From assembly GCA_020634035.1 (NCBI GenBank), contig JACKCM010000002.1, positions 846,241 through 910,240 of the forward strand: a stretch of DNA of 64,000 bases, given 5' to 3'. Positions 36,576-45,078 of the stretch are shown in pieces (within the stretch, counting starts at the first letter, position 1; every line of letters begins with the position of its first letter). This stretch comes from Candidatus Obscuribacterales bacterium (GTDB taxonomy: Bacteria > Cyanobacteriota > Vampirovibrionia > Obscuribacterales > Obscuribacteraceae). Made by a program: the position numbers and the translations under genes. The notes under the pieces were generated by a model, which made no database searches, was not told the DNA's origin, and saw nothing but the letters and a program-made list of their open reading frames with translations.

Positions 36576-37286
36576 TTAGTTACCGGAATTCCACTCGCGC
36601 ACCGGGAACGGAGCAGGTGTGGATTGCTCACGCTGAACCTGCTGGTAGCCTTGCTCGGTAACCGGCTGTTGTACAGGCTGTTGAACTGGTTGTTGAACAG
36701 GCTGATATACAGAAGGTTGCGGCTGGGGCGGCGCAGGGGGTGCGAAGGAAGTCTGAGGCTGTATTTGCTCTACAGGCTGTTGAATAGGCGCAGGCTGTTG
36801 AATAGGCTGCGGCTGTTGAACATGCATTTGGGCCTGTTGAGCTTGCCATGCGGAAAGATTGAAGTTCTTGAAGGATTCTTCAATAATTCCGGACTTCTCG
36901 CGAAGCAGATACTCGATGTAATCACCGCGGCTCATTCTAGAAGCGGCAACTTGCTCATCGAGCAGTCTGTGAGCCATGGGGGTCACGCAAACAGCGGTGG
37001 TGGTACCTCTGTTCTTACCGAAGAAGTAAGACTTGGCACCGCCTTTAGGACCAGTTTGCTTCAGCGAAGCAGGCAGTCTCAGAGGGGGCATGCCGGCACG
37101 CTCACGGATGAGCATTTCGACATAGTCGCCATTAGAGACGCCGGCGTTAGCAGCTTGCTCTTTGAGCAGCTGGCGACCGAGGGCCGTCAAGTTGAAGGAA
37201 ACCGAACCTGATTCTTTGCCAGGAAAACGTGAACGCCGTGGCGAGGTGGTTTTTGGTGTGGTGTTATTTTGGACCGTTGTGTTCAT
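36576..37286 (-). CDS. tandem ribbon-helix-helix-like protein with Gln/Pro-rich tail
   Basis: A 236-residue protein with three parts. Residues 1-25 are polar and basic. Two related units follow: SVSFNLTALGRQLLKEQAANAG...NGDYVEMLIRERAG (about 27-66) and AVCVTPMAHRLLDEQVAASR...RGDYIEYLLREKSG (about 98-137). Each has a short strand followed by two helices, as in a ribbon-helix-helix DNA-binding protein, and the two copies could form an intramolecular dimer. The last 85 residues are Gln/Pro-rich (QQPVQQPV repeats). The family is not recognised. No strong ribosome binding site lies close to the ATG; GGAGGAGAGG is about 50 bases upstream. It may be a regulator of the long upstream gap. Confidence 0.65.
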   Translation of the reverse strand: MNTTVQNNTTPKTTSPRRSRFPGKESGSVSFNLTALGRQLLKEQAANAGVSNGDYVEMLIRERAGMPPLRLPASLKQTGPKGGAKSYFFGKNRGTTTAVCVTPMAHRLLDEQVAASRMSRGDYIEYLLREKSGIIEESFKNFNLSAWQAQQAQMHVQQPQPIQQPAPIQQPVEQIQPQTSFAPPAPPQPQPSVYQPVQQPVQQPVQQPVTEQGYQQVQREQSTPAPFPVREWNSGN

Positions 37287-37712
37287 TTAGTTTTCGGCAT
37301 CAGGAAACTTTCTATCTCAATTGATATTGGCCCCGTTTGCCTCTCCTCCTTTATCAAATAACACGGAATCCGACTGGTACAGCAATTTTGAATTTGGCAG
37401 CGAAAGCCACCACTTCCAACGCACAGCCATTGACTTTTGCCTAGCAATTAGCCAATGAGGTCTGGGAAACCGTTTTTTCGTTGACTCCTGACACAAGAAA
37501 CGTAATCAAGCGCCAACCATCCAGAGCAAAACTCCAGATCGTCATTCCAGTCACTTACCCTTTTAAAGTAGGTTTTTCAGAATGATCCTGGCAACCCTTT
37601 CCAAGACCTTGATTATAGAGCAAAACACACCAAATTTGATGGTAGTCATGTATTACTTCTCTTTCATAGAATGAGGCTCAAAGGGTGCATGACAACCAGT
37701 GAAGCCAGGAAC
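37287..37712. other. 426-bp gap without a supported gene
   Basis: No open frame with a start signal is supported here. It holds GGAGGAGAGG and polypurine stretches, and AT-rich tracts that could be promoters for the ribbon-helix-helix gene. The DUF212 gene ends at 37713, so this region is both the 3' flank of that gene and the 5' flank of the next. I see no repeat array. Confidence 0.5.
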
Positions 37713-38261
37713 TTACCCTGTTATAAAGTACCGAAGCGTAAGTATATTGAAGAGCCATGCGATCAGCGATCCAAAAATAGCACCGACCAGAACTTCGAAA
37801 GGAGTATGTCCTAGGAATTCTTTAATGCGCTCGGAACTGAGGTGCGGATGCTCCGAAAAGAGCTCTTCCAGCATTTCGTTCAATACTTTGGCTTGCAGAC
37901 CGACGGTTCTTCTTACCCCGGCGGCGTCATACATGACGATGGTCGCCAGACAGAGCGCGATGGCGAAAGCGACAGAGTTGAAAGACTCTATCAAGCCCAC
38001 TGTGACTGCCATTCCCATGGTGCAACTGCTGTGGCTGGAGGGCATTCCTCCGGTCTTCGCTATCACTCTCAGGTCGAGCTTGCCGGTCTTGACCAGCTTG
38101 GTGACTACCTTGACGCTCTGGGCAAGAGCGCTGGCTAGAAAAGTAACCACGATAACCTGCCAGCCTCTCTGGTCCATCGCCATGCCGGTGCCCGATTGAG
38201 CGGCTGCATTAAGAGCGAAGGTCGAATTTGAGTAGAAGTCGGCGATAAAAGATAAGTCCAT
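37713..38261 (-). CDS. DUF212 (divergent PAP2) membrane protein
   Basis: This 182-residue protein has the DUF212 hallmarks: an N-terminal helix, the phosphatase-like motif GGMPSSHSSCTMGMAVTVGL, and MYDAAGVRRTVGLQAKVLNEML. The family is a divergent branch of PAP2 acid phosphatases acting on membrane lipid or prenyl phosphates. About five membrane helices are likely. It is followed in the same direction by the polyprenyl synthase gene (28 bp upstream), which fits a role in polyprenyl or lipid phosphate metabolism. No experiment supports a specific substrate. Confidence 0.85.
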   Translation of the reverse strand: MDLSFIADFYSNSTFALNAAAQSGTGMAMDQRGWQVIVVTFLASALAQSVKVVTKLVKTGKLDLRVIAKTGGMPSSHSSCTMGMAVTVGLIESFNSVAFAIALCLATIVMYDAAGVRRTVGLQAKVLNEMLEELFSEHPHLSSERIKEFLGHTPFEVLVGAIFGSLIAWLFNILTLRYFITG

Positions 38262-38289
38262 GGTTTACCAGTTTAGAGATTAAGTTGAT

Positions 38290-39357
38290 TCAGTTTGTCC
38301 GTACGATAGCGAATTCGAGCAGTTGTTCGAGAACCGGAAAGTCGCTCGACTGAAGATTATAATTAGCCAATGTTTCACGACCGGCAACATCCAGGCTCTT
38401 CAATTTTTCCCGGGCGCCTTCCACGCCGAATACTTTTATCCAGGTAGCTTTGTCGCACTTCTCGTCTTTGCCCGGTGTTTTACCCAGGGTCTCACTGTCG
38501 CCGGTGACATCGAGAAGATCGTCGGCTATCTGAAAAGCGAGTCCAAGGATCTCGCCGAATTTGTGAATTCCCTCTAATTGAATTTCGCTGGCACCGGCCA
38601 CGGCACTGCCTGCCGTAAGTGCGTAGCGAATCAGGGCTCCTGTTTTGAGCCTGTGAATCACTTCTACCTTTTCTGCGGTTATCTCTTTGGCGCAAGAACC
38701 ATCAACCGGCAACTCGGCCAGCGTAAGTCCTTCTTTCAGCGCTCTTTCCACCATGGCGGCATCGACATATTCGGGAAGACCAAATTGACCCGTATATATA
38801 AGATCAAAAACCTGACCGCCGACCATGCCCCGGGCGCCGGTAGCTTCCGATAATCCCTTGACAACATCGAGTAGAACCGAGCGATCTACAGAGGCAGGTG
38901 TTTTGTCGATGATCAACTCCACAGCCTTCATCAAAAGAGCGTCCCCGGCAAGCAGTGCCATCGCTTCTCCGAAGACTTTGTGATTGGTTGGCCGACCGCG
39001 TCTGAGATCATCATCATCGAGACAGGGCAGGTCATCATGGATAAGGCTCATGGCGTGAACCATCTCGATGGCACAGGCTATGGGCAATATAGAAGAATAG
39101 TCCGGCGAATCTGTTTTGCTTTGAGAGTGGTTAATACCGTTGATGGTTTCATAAGCGGCGATGCACAACAAAGCCCTCAAACGCTTCCCTCCGGAGAGAA
39201 CCGAATAGCGCATCGCCTCTTGAAGCAATCCTGCGTCTTTATCCGTATCTTCGAGATAGAGAACCAGGGCATCTTCGACTGCTGCTTTTCTAGTTTCGAA
39301 GAACTCTTGAAATGAAGCGGTGCTTTGCATGGTGCTGTTCTGTGTGATCTGAGTCAT
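38290..39357 (-). CDS. polyprenyl diphosphate synthase (GGPP/FPP synthase type)
   Basis: A trans-isoprenyl diphosphate synthase that condenses isopentenyl diphosphate onto an allylic primer. The ATG at 39357 follows the previous stop by one base and gives 355 residues; a longer in-frame start is unneeded. Motifs are complete: GGKRLRALLCIAAYE, the first Asp-rich motif DDLPCLDDDDLRRGRPTNH, MVGGQVFDL, KTGALIRYAL, and the second, IADDLLDVTGD. The extended Asp-rich motif with two residues inserted between the acids is of the bacterial FPP/GGPP type; chain length is not certain. It is in a minus-strand run with a two-helix membrane protein and an acyl-CoA dehydrogenase. Confidence 0.93.
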   Translation of the reverse strand: MTQITQNSTMQSTASFQEFFETRKAAVEDALVLYLEDTDKDAGLLQEAMRYSVLSGGKRLRALLCIAAYETINGINHSQSKTDSPDYSSILPIACAIEMVHAMSLIHDDLPCLDDDDLRRGRPTNHKVFGEAMALLAGDALLMKAVELIIDKTPASVDRSVLLDVVKGLSEATGARGMVGGQVFDLIYTGQFGLPEYVDAAMVERALKEGLTLAELPVDGSCAKEITAEKVEVIHRLKTGALIRYALTAGSAVAGASEIQLEGIHKFGEILGLAFQIADDLLDVTGDSETLGKTPGKDEKCDKATWIKVFGVEGAREKLKSLDVAGRETLANYNLQSSDFPVLEQLLEFAIVRTN

Positions 39358-39358
39358 C

Positions 39359-39976
39359 CTATATCTTGCCTTCGACAAAGCCTTTCAGCTTCTTCAGCAT
39401 CTTGAATCCGGACATACCCCATTTGAGAAAGTTCTTTTCTTTAGCCATCAAAAGTTTGATCACCGGCATAAGATCTTTGACCATATCCAGCCCTGATGCC
39501 ACCGCCTCTTCACTGCCTTCTCCCTTGAGCTTCTCATTCAGTTGAACCAGTTGTTGACGATAGATAGGAAGGTTAAAGAGAGCGAAATCCCTGCCGAAGA
39601 GGGCGACTTCTTCCATATCGATCAGGAGGTTCTTTAGTTTCTTATAAGCAAAGGGCAGAACCGCCAGCGCCACTATGGCTACAACCGCTGCCGAGATGAA
39701 CAGTATCTTGACGATATCGACAAACAACTTGCCGTTGCCGCTTCCGGCATATTCCAAATAAACCCGCACTGCGATAAATGCCACCGGTATCATGGCAAGA
39801 ATGACCAGAGCAATTATCGCCAGCTGAAGATAATGACGATGAGTCTTCTCTTTGACGAATCGAAATCCCTGGGATAATCCTCCGAAAATCTCGGGATTTT
39901 CGCTAATTACCAGAGGGGGCTTGCCCGGTCGGGCAGCCTTTTTCGTTTCTATTTCTGTGGGGAGGTCGGGACTCAT
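39359..39976 (-). CDS. two-helix membrane protein of unknown function, 205 aa
   Basis: I do not recognise a family. The start is polar and Lys-rich (about 1-45), then two membrane helices (LQLAIIALVILAMIPVAFIAVRVYL and IVKILFISAAVVAIVALAVLPFAY), then a cytoplasmic-type tail with AYKKLKNLLIDMEEVALFGRDFALF and helices rich in Lys. Its ATG shares its A with the TAA of the acyl-CoA dehydrogenase (TAATG), and its stop is one base before the polyprenyl synthase ATG, so the three genes are tightly coupled. Confidence 0.7.
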   Translation of the reverse strand: MSPDLPTEIETKKAARPGKPPLVISENPEIFGGLSQGFRFVKEKTHRHYLQLAIIALVILAMIPVAFIAVRVYLEYAGSGNGKLFVDIVKILFISAAVVAIVALAVLPFAYKKLKNLLIDMEEVALFGRDFALFNLPIYRQQLVQLNEKLKGEGSEEAVASGLDMVKDLMPVIKLLMAKEKNFLKWGMSGFKMLKKLKGFVEGKI

Positions 39977-41187
39977 TATTTCAACAGGGCGCGGGCGATC
40001 AACATTCTCTGAATCTGGTTAGTACCTTCATATATCTGACCAGCTTTGGCATCTCTGAATATGCGTTCCACCAGCAGTTCGGGCTCGAGGCCCTCCACAC
40101 CGAGGATGGAGAGCGCTTCGGTGGACACTTTCATGGCGGCATCGGTGGCGGTGGTCTTCGCCATAGCCGCCAGAGTGACATCGGCGCTGCCCCTATCTAC
40201 CGAAGCTGCTGCCTGATAAGTCAGCACCCGGGCTGCCTCCACGGTGATGGCCAGATCGCCCACTGTGGCAGCAAGACCGTTGATACTTTCGTCAATTACT
40301 TGCTCTTGATATCGACGTCTCAGAACTTTGACCAGGGCGTCAAGCGCTCCCTGGGCCCAACCGGTGGCCTGGGCGGCGATGGTCACCCTGCCTTTGGCCA
40401 GCGATGAAAGAGCGACTTTTCTACCTTCTCCAGGTTCACCCAGCATGTTCTCCACCGGCACGATACAGTCGTCGAAGACGAGCTCACAGGTAGAGTAGCC
40501 GCGCATACCGAGCATGTCGAATTTCTGTCCGATTTGAAAACCGGCGAAATCCCTTTCTACAATAAAGGCTGTGATGCCGTGGTCCCTTTTGGTCGGGTCT
40601 CCCGCCATGGGTTTATGAGCATCACCTAATACTTTAGCCATGACTATGTAATAGTCGGCGGAAGCACCACTGGTGATCCAGGTTTTGGCTCCGTTGAGCA
40701 GATATTTCTCTCCGTCGAAACGAGCTGTCGTTTTGAGGGCGGCAGTATCGGAGCCGGCATCCGGTTCGGTCAGACCGAAGGCAGCCAGGAATTTGCCTGC
40801 CGATGATGGGGGCAGGTATCTGGCTTTCTGAGCTTCTGTGCCAAAGCGATAGACCGGCTCTTGACAGAGAACATGGACTCCGAGCGAACTCATAATCGGA
40901 ACGCAACGGCGGGCGAACTCTTCGTTCACCAGGCAGAAGCTGATGTAATCTCCTGCCGAACCGCCATAGGTATCGGGAAAAGGCAGCGCACCCAGCCCTT
41001 CTTGGCAAGCGGCTTCGAAAAGATCTTTTCTGAATTGATTGTCTCTATCCGAGGCGATGACATCCTCGAGGCTCAATCTATCTGCGAAGGACTTTGCTTT
41101 ATCCAGCCACCGGAGCTGGTTTTCGCTATATCGATCTCTCAGGTTGTTTTCCAAAGTATCGGTAGAAACAGGCTCTGTTTTAAGCAT
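39976..41187 (-). CDS. acyl-CoA dehydrogenase
   Basis: A flavin enzyme oxidising acyl-CoA to enoyl-CoA. The ATG at 41187 gives 403 residues, the usual length; longer in-frame sequence upstream does not look like the family. Motifs: AAFGLTEPDAGSDTAALKTTA (FAD binding), GAKTWITSGASADYYIVMAKV, FDMLGMRGYSTCELVFDDCIVP, ATGWAQGALDALVKVLRRR, and the C-terminal IYEGTNQIQRMLIARALL, where the Glu is the catalytic base in many bacterial enzymes. No electron-transfer flavoprotein genes are nearby. The next gene overlaps its stop by one base. Confidence 0.93.
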   Translation of the reverse strand: MLKTEPVSTDTLENNLRDRYSENQLRWLDKAKSFADRLSLEDVIASDRDNQFRKDLFEAACQEGLGALPFPDTYGGSAGDYISFCLVNEEFARRCVPIMSSLGVHVLCQEPVYRFGTEAQKARYLPPSSAGKFLAAFGLTEPDAGSDTAALKTTARFDGEKYLLNGAKTWITSGASADYYIVMAKVLGDAHKPMAGDPTKRDHGITAFIVERDFAGFQIGQKFDMLGMRGYSTCELVFDDCIVPVENMLGEPGEGRKVALSSLAKGRVTIAAQATGWAQGALDALVKVLRRRYQEQVIDESINGLAATVGDLAITVEAARVLTYQAAASVDRGSADVTLAAMAKTTATDAAMKVSTEALSILGVEGLEPELLVERIFRDAKAGQIYEGTNQIQRMLIARALLK

Positions 41188-41361
41188 GGTCAAAGGGTGA
41201 TCCGAATATAAAACTTCGACGGGATTCGATCTTACATACTTTGATAGAACATATGTAGATCCATAAGAGGAAATTCTACAGGGTCTGTGTCTCTTTTTGC
41301 TATCCTTAGGTAAACTCTCTATAAATTCGAGCACTGCGAGCCTTTTAACGCGAGCTTTTAA

Positions 41362-42351
41362 ATGGATACGGCACCAGATACGATAAAACCCGGTTCTCTT
41401 CGCGCTGGTGATACCGTCGGTATCGTGGCGCCGTCTTCGCCGATGTTCGAAGATGGACAGATAGAGTTTACTTTTGCCTGGCTGAAAAAACTGGGACTCA
41501 AGTGGAAACTGGGCAGACACCTGAAAGATCATCATGGCGATCTGGCCGGTATCGATGAAGCCAGGCTGGAAGACTTTCATGAAATGTGGGCGGATAAAGA
41601 GGTGAAAGCGGTTTTCCCTATCCGTGGTGGCAACGGCAGTGTGCGCTTATTGCCTCATTTAGATTTCGAGCTCATTCGAAAAAATCCAAAGGTCTTAATC
41701 GGCTTCAGCGATATCACCGGATTGTTGATTCCAATAAATCAAAAAACAGGATTGATCACATTCCACGGTCCCACTGCCGGATCCTTTTTCGACAGTGAAT
41801 ACACTTTCAATAATTTCAAGCGGGCTCTTTTCGATAAAAATCCTATCGGTGCAATTGAAGACCCTGATGATGGAGACAGATTCGCCCCGGAGTATCCGCC
41901 CTATCGGATGGTCTTGAAGGAAGGCGAAGGCGAAGGTCCCCTGGTGGGAGGCTGCCTTACCCTGATCAGACAGATGATGGGCACCGAATACGAAATCAAC
42001 ACCGACAATAAGATTTTCTTTTTCGAGGATGTCGGCGAAGAGCCCCATGCCATAGATCAGATGGTTACTCAGCTTTTGCTTTCCGGTAAATTCGATAAGG
42101 TCAAAGGTGTTGTAATCGGCGAATGTTTCGATTGCAGACCAGGCAAGAGTCGCCGAAGCCGGCTCAATATCAATTTCAGTATGGAGCGTATGCTCAGAGA
42201 GAGGCTCTCTCATCTTGAGGTGCCTGTGGTTTATGGCATGCGTTTCGGCCATTCTCGATGCAAATTCACTTTGCCCCTGGGAGCAAGAGCCAGATTGAAA
42301 ACCGATGGCGAAACATTTGGCTTCGATATCTATGAGGCCTGTCTCTCATGA
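41362..42351 (+). CDS. LD-carboxypeptidase-like S66 family peptidase
   Basis: A 329-residue S66 protein, the family that trims tetrapeptides in peptidoglycan recycling (LdcA) or exports immunity against microcin C (MccF). The catalytic triad is intact: Ser116 in IGFSDITGLL, Glu222 in FFFEDVGEEPHAIDQ, and His297 in MRFGHSRCKFTLPLG. The N-terminal VGIVAPSSPMFED and RGGNGSVRLLPHLDFELIRKNPKVLIG are typical. It has no signal peptide, consistent with a cytoplasmic recycling enzyme. The stop overlaps the ATG of an inactive-looking paralogue by four bases (ATGA), so both are co-expressed. Confidence 0.9.
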   Translation: MDTAPDTIKPGSLRAGDTVGIVAPSSPMFEDGQIEFTFAWLKKLGLKWKLGRHLKDHHGDLAGIDEARLEDFHEMWADKEVKAVFPIRGGNGSVRLLPHLDFELIRKNPKVLIGFSDITGLLIPINQKTGLITFHGPTAGSFFDSEYTFNNFKRALFDKNPIGAIEDPDDGDRFAPEYPPYRMVLKEGEGEGPLVGGCLTLIRQMMGTEYEINTDNKIFFFEDVGEEPHAIDQMVTQLLLSGKFDKVKGVVIGECFDCRPGKSRRSRLNINFSMERMLRERLSHLEVPVVYGMRFGHSRCKFTLPLGARARLKTDGETFGFDIYEACLS

Positions 42352-43313
42352 CCGCAGTAACCAAACCAAAGGCTCTAAAACAAGGTTCGAAGGTCGCTTT
42401 GCTGGCACCATCATCGAGACCACCCAGTCTGGTCGAGGTCAATAGATGCAAGGCGATGGTCGAGAAAATGGGCTTTAATGCCGTCGTCGGCAAACATGTT
42501 CTCGATGCCCATGGCTATATGGCCGGCACCGACACGGCAAGGCTTGCCGATTTGAACGAAGCGATAGAGGATGAATCTGTCGAAGGGATATTCATGCTCT
42601 GCGGTGGCTACGGTGCCTTGAGGCTTCTGCCCGATATCAATTATCGACATCTGAGTAAAAATCCTAAAGTCATAGTCGGCTCTGGTGACTGTACGGCTAT
42701 TTTGCTTGCAGTTCATAAAATGACAAAGGGGATGGTAGTTTTTTACGGACCGAATCTGGACGATGTCGTGGACAAAAGAGGATTCGAGATCTTAAAAGGA
42801 GCTGTCTTGAATGAAGCCCATCTTCCTTCTATCGATCCTAATAGCGATTTCAACTCTGCCGAGCATCATCTGAAGTCTTATTGCCATGCTTCTGTACCGG
42901 AGGATGTGGAGGGAGTTTTGTCGGGGGGTAATCTTACTTCTCTGGTTTCCTTAATGGGTACTCCTTATCAGATCGAAACCGAGGGCAAGCTGCTTTTCTT
43001 GAACGACAACAAAGAGCGTAACGACATTCTCGATCGCTGGTTCACCAACCTCACCGTCTGTGGTGCGATGAAAGCCGCCGCCGCGGTTATCTATGGTGAA
43101 TTTCATGATTGTTACCAGCGAGGCGCTTACTCTTTACATTCAATCTTCGAGCTTATAGTCGAGCGCATGGAAAGATTGCAATCACCATATGCAGTGGGCT
43201 TCCCCCTGGGAGAAGGCGGACGCCCATCTGTATTGCCGATAGGCATTAAAGCCAGGCTTGAGAGAGAGAACGCCCGGCTGACCTTCCTTGAAGCGGCAGT
43301 TGAAGCCAACTAG
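42348..43313 (+). CDS. S66 peptidase paralogue, catalytic residues missing
   Basis: A 321-residue relative of the preceding enzyme with the same fold markers (KVALLAPSSRPPSLVEVNRC, CGGYGALRLLPDINYRHL). Aligning key blocks shows all three catalytic residues changed: the Ser position in GFSD reads GSGD (Gly), the Glu in FFFEDVG reads LFLNDNK (Asn), and the His in FGHSR reads LGEGG (Glu). The frame is otherwise full length, so this is a degenerate-in-function but intact gene rather than a broken copy. It could form a heterodimer with, or regulate, its active neighbour; S66 enzymes are often dimers. Confidence 0.85.
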   Translation: MTAVTKPKALKQGSKVALLAPSSRPPSLVEVNRCKAMVEKMGFNAVVGKHVLDAHGYMAGTDTARLADLNEAIEDESVEGIFMLCGGYGALRLLPDINYRHLSKNPKVIVGSGDCTAILLAVHKMTKGMVVFYGPNLDDVVDKRGFEILKGAVLNEAHLPSIDPNSDFNSAEHHLKSYCHASVPEDVEGVLSGGNLTSLVSLMGTPYQIETEGKLLFLNDNKERNDILDRWFTNLTVCGAMKAAAAVIYGEFHDCYQRGAYSLHSIFELIVERMERLQSPYAVGFPLGEGGRPSVLPIGIKARLERENARLTFLEAAVEAN

Positions 43314-43337
43314 TCCGATTACTTCAACTAATTCGAC

Positions 43338-45002
43338 TTAGTTATGACTGTCAGCACTCAATAAATTGGACTCGAGAACACTGCGTTCTCCTTCTCGGGC
43401 GCTTTTTATTGCCAGCGGGATCATTCTTTCGATGTCACCGGCGATGATGCCGGCTTCACCCAGCTCTTCGGCTAGAATATCTCCGGCTCGTCCGTGAAGG
43501 TAGGCACCGGCAACCGCTGCTTGAAACGGCTCTACTTTCTGGGCGAGTAGACCGCCTATCAATCCGGAGAGTACGTCGCCGGCCCCGGCGGTGGCCATAC
43601 CAGGATTACCGGTGGGATTAATAAAGACAAGCCCTTCTTCGTTTGCCACCACAGTCATCGCCCCTTTGAGCAATACTGTACAGCCGAATTTTTTGGACGC
43701 ATCCATCGCTGCTGTGATACGGTCTTTTTGAATATCCGCCACCGAGCAATTCATCAAGCGAGCCAGCTCTTTTGGATGCGGGGTAATAACACAGTTGGCG
43801 CTGTTCTTTCCGAGTGTGGCTCCGGTAAGAGCAAGAGAGTTAAGGGCGTCTGCATCTATAATGCAAGGGTTTTCAATTTCCTGGATAAAAGAGCAGATCA
43901 TTTCAGCGGTCTCTTTATCGGTGGAGATACCGGGACCGATTATGAGCGCATCGACCTTCTCTGCCAGCTCCTTGAGACCATCGAGAGCTTTTTGAGAGAA
44001 GCTACCGGAGGCGGTGGCAGGAAGGATATTAGTGATCAACTCAAGAGCGGTTGGTTCATGCCTGCCGGTATCGGGAATGGCCATATAGCATAATCCGGCA
44101 CCACTTTTGAGGGCGCTTAAACCAGAGAGGGTAGCAGCCCCCATCATGCCGCGACTGCCGGCGATGCAGGCCACATGTCCGAAGGTGCCTTTGTGGGCAT
44201 CCAGCGGTCTGAGCGGTAGCATCTCGCGAACAATCTCCACCGTGGACAGATTGATATCAGGCGAAACTTCAGGCAGCTCGGGAAGACCGATATCAACGAT
44301 GGCCAGACCGCCTTTTATGGTATTGCCCGGATAAATCAAAAGTCCGGGTTTGAGATAACCGAAGGTCACAGTTTCGTCAGCTCGTACCGCGGTTCCCATA
44401 ATTTGTCCGGTATCGGAATTGATACCGGATGGAATATCTATGCTCAATACCGGTTTGCCGCTTCTATTGATACTTTCAATTACGCGGCGATGCAGACCTT
44501 CTACCGGTCTATCGAGACCGGTGCCGAATATGGCATCGACTATAAGCGCGGCATCCAGGAAGAGGCTGTCGGCTTCAAGATCCAGAGATTCCAAATCGTC
44601 GTCATCGCTGTTATTCGGGTCAGCTTCGAATTGATACTCTTTCAATGAAGAGACCACCTCTACAGGCACTGCCAGGTTGTTGAGGATGGCGAGGTTGTTG
44701 TTGGATTCTTTCGAAGCGAACTCTATCTTGCCTGCCTCTTTTTCTTTGCGAGTTAGCACCAGAACTTCACAAGGAATTCCCCAGAGTCTCAGATAGCGAG
44801 CCACTACCAAACCGTCCCCGCCGTTATTGCCGGTGCCGCAGACGATGGTGACCGTTCCCGGTCTCTCTTGCCAGATTCTCAAAGCACGAATGGCGGCAGC
44901 CCGTCCGGCTATCTCCATCAAGACCTGACCCCAGTCGTTGCCACACTGGCTTATCCATTCGGACTCGAGTTGTCTGATCTGGGCGGTTGTCGGAATTCTC
45001 AT
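43338..45002 (-). CDS. nnr: bifunctional NAD(P)HX epimerase/dehydratase
   Basis: A 554-residue fusion that repairs hydrated NAD(P)H. The N-terminal YjeF_N epimerase domain (about 1-230) has GTGNNGGDGLVVARYL, FGTGLDRPVEG and SIDIPSGINSDTG. The C-terminal ribokinase-like dehydratase has FGHVACIAGSRGMMGAATLSG, GPGISTD, TPHPKELARL, KGAMTVVA and the catalytic AGAGDVLSGLIGGLLAQ. An Asp/Glu-rich insertion lies at about residues 130-145. This is the standard bacterial architecture. A 76-base gap separates it from the PDZ gene. Confidence 0.95.
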   Translation of the reverse strand: MRIPTTAQIRQLESEWISQCGNDWGQVLMEIAGRAAAIRALRIWQERPGTVTIVCGTGNNGGDGLVVARYLRLWGIPCEVLVLTRKEKEAGKIEFASKESNNNLAILNNLAVPVEVVSSLKEYQFEADPNNSDDDDLESLDLEADSLFLDAALIVDAIFGTGLDRPVEGLHRRVIESINRSGKPVLSIDIPSGINSDTGQIMGTAVRADETVTFGYLKPGLLIYPGNTIKGGLAIVDIGLPELPEVSPDINLSTVEIVREMLPLRPLDAHKGTFGHVACIAGSRGMMGAATLSGLSALKSGAGLCYMAIPDTGRHEPTALELITNILPATASGSFSQKALDGLKELAEKVDALIIGPGISTDKETAEMICSFIQEIENPCIIDADALNSLALTGATLGKNSANCVITPHPKELARLMNCSVADIQKDRITAAMDASKKFGCTVLLKGAMTVVANEEGLVFINPTGNPGMATAGAGDVLSGLIGGLLAQKVEPFQAAVAGAYLHGRAGDILAEELGEAGIIAGDIERMIPLAIKSAREGERSVLESNLLSADSHN

Positions 45003-45078
45003 CGATATGACCGTTATCTAGTAAAGGAGACCAGAAGAAAAGTTGAAAAGCATAGATTAGCAGAAACGACCTTATTTA

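Noticed and set aside
36624..37211. Leu/Arg-rich frame opposite the Gln/Pro tail
   Set aside because: It arises from the reverse complement of the QQPVQQPV repeats and looks like low-complexity antisense.
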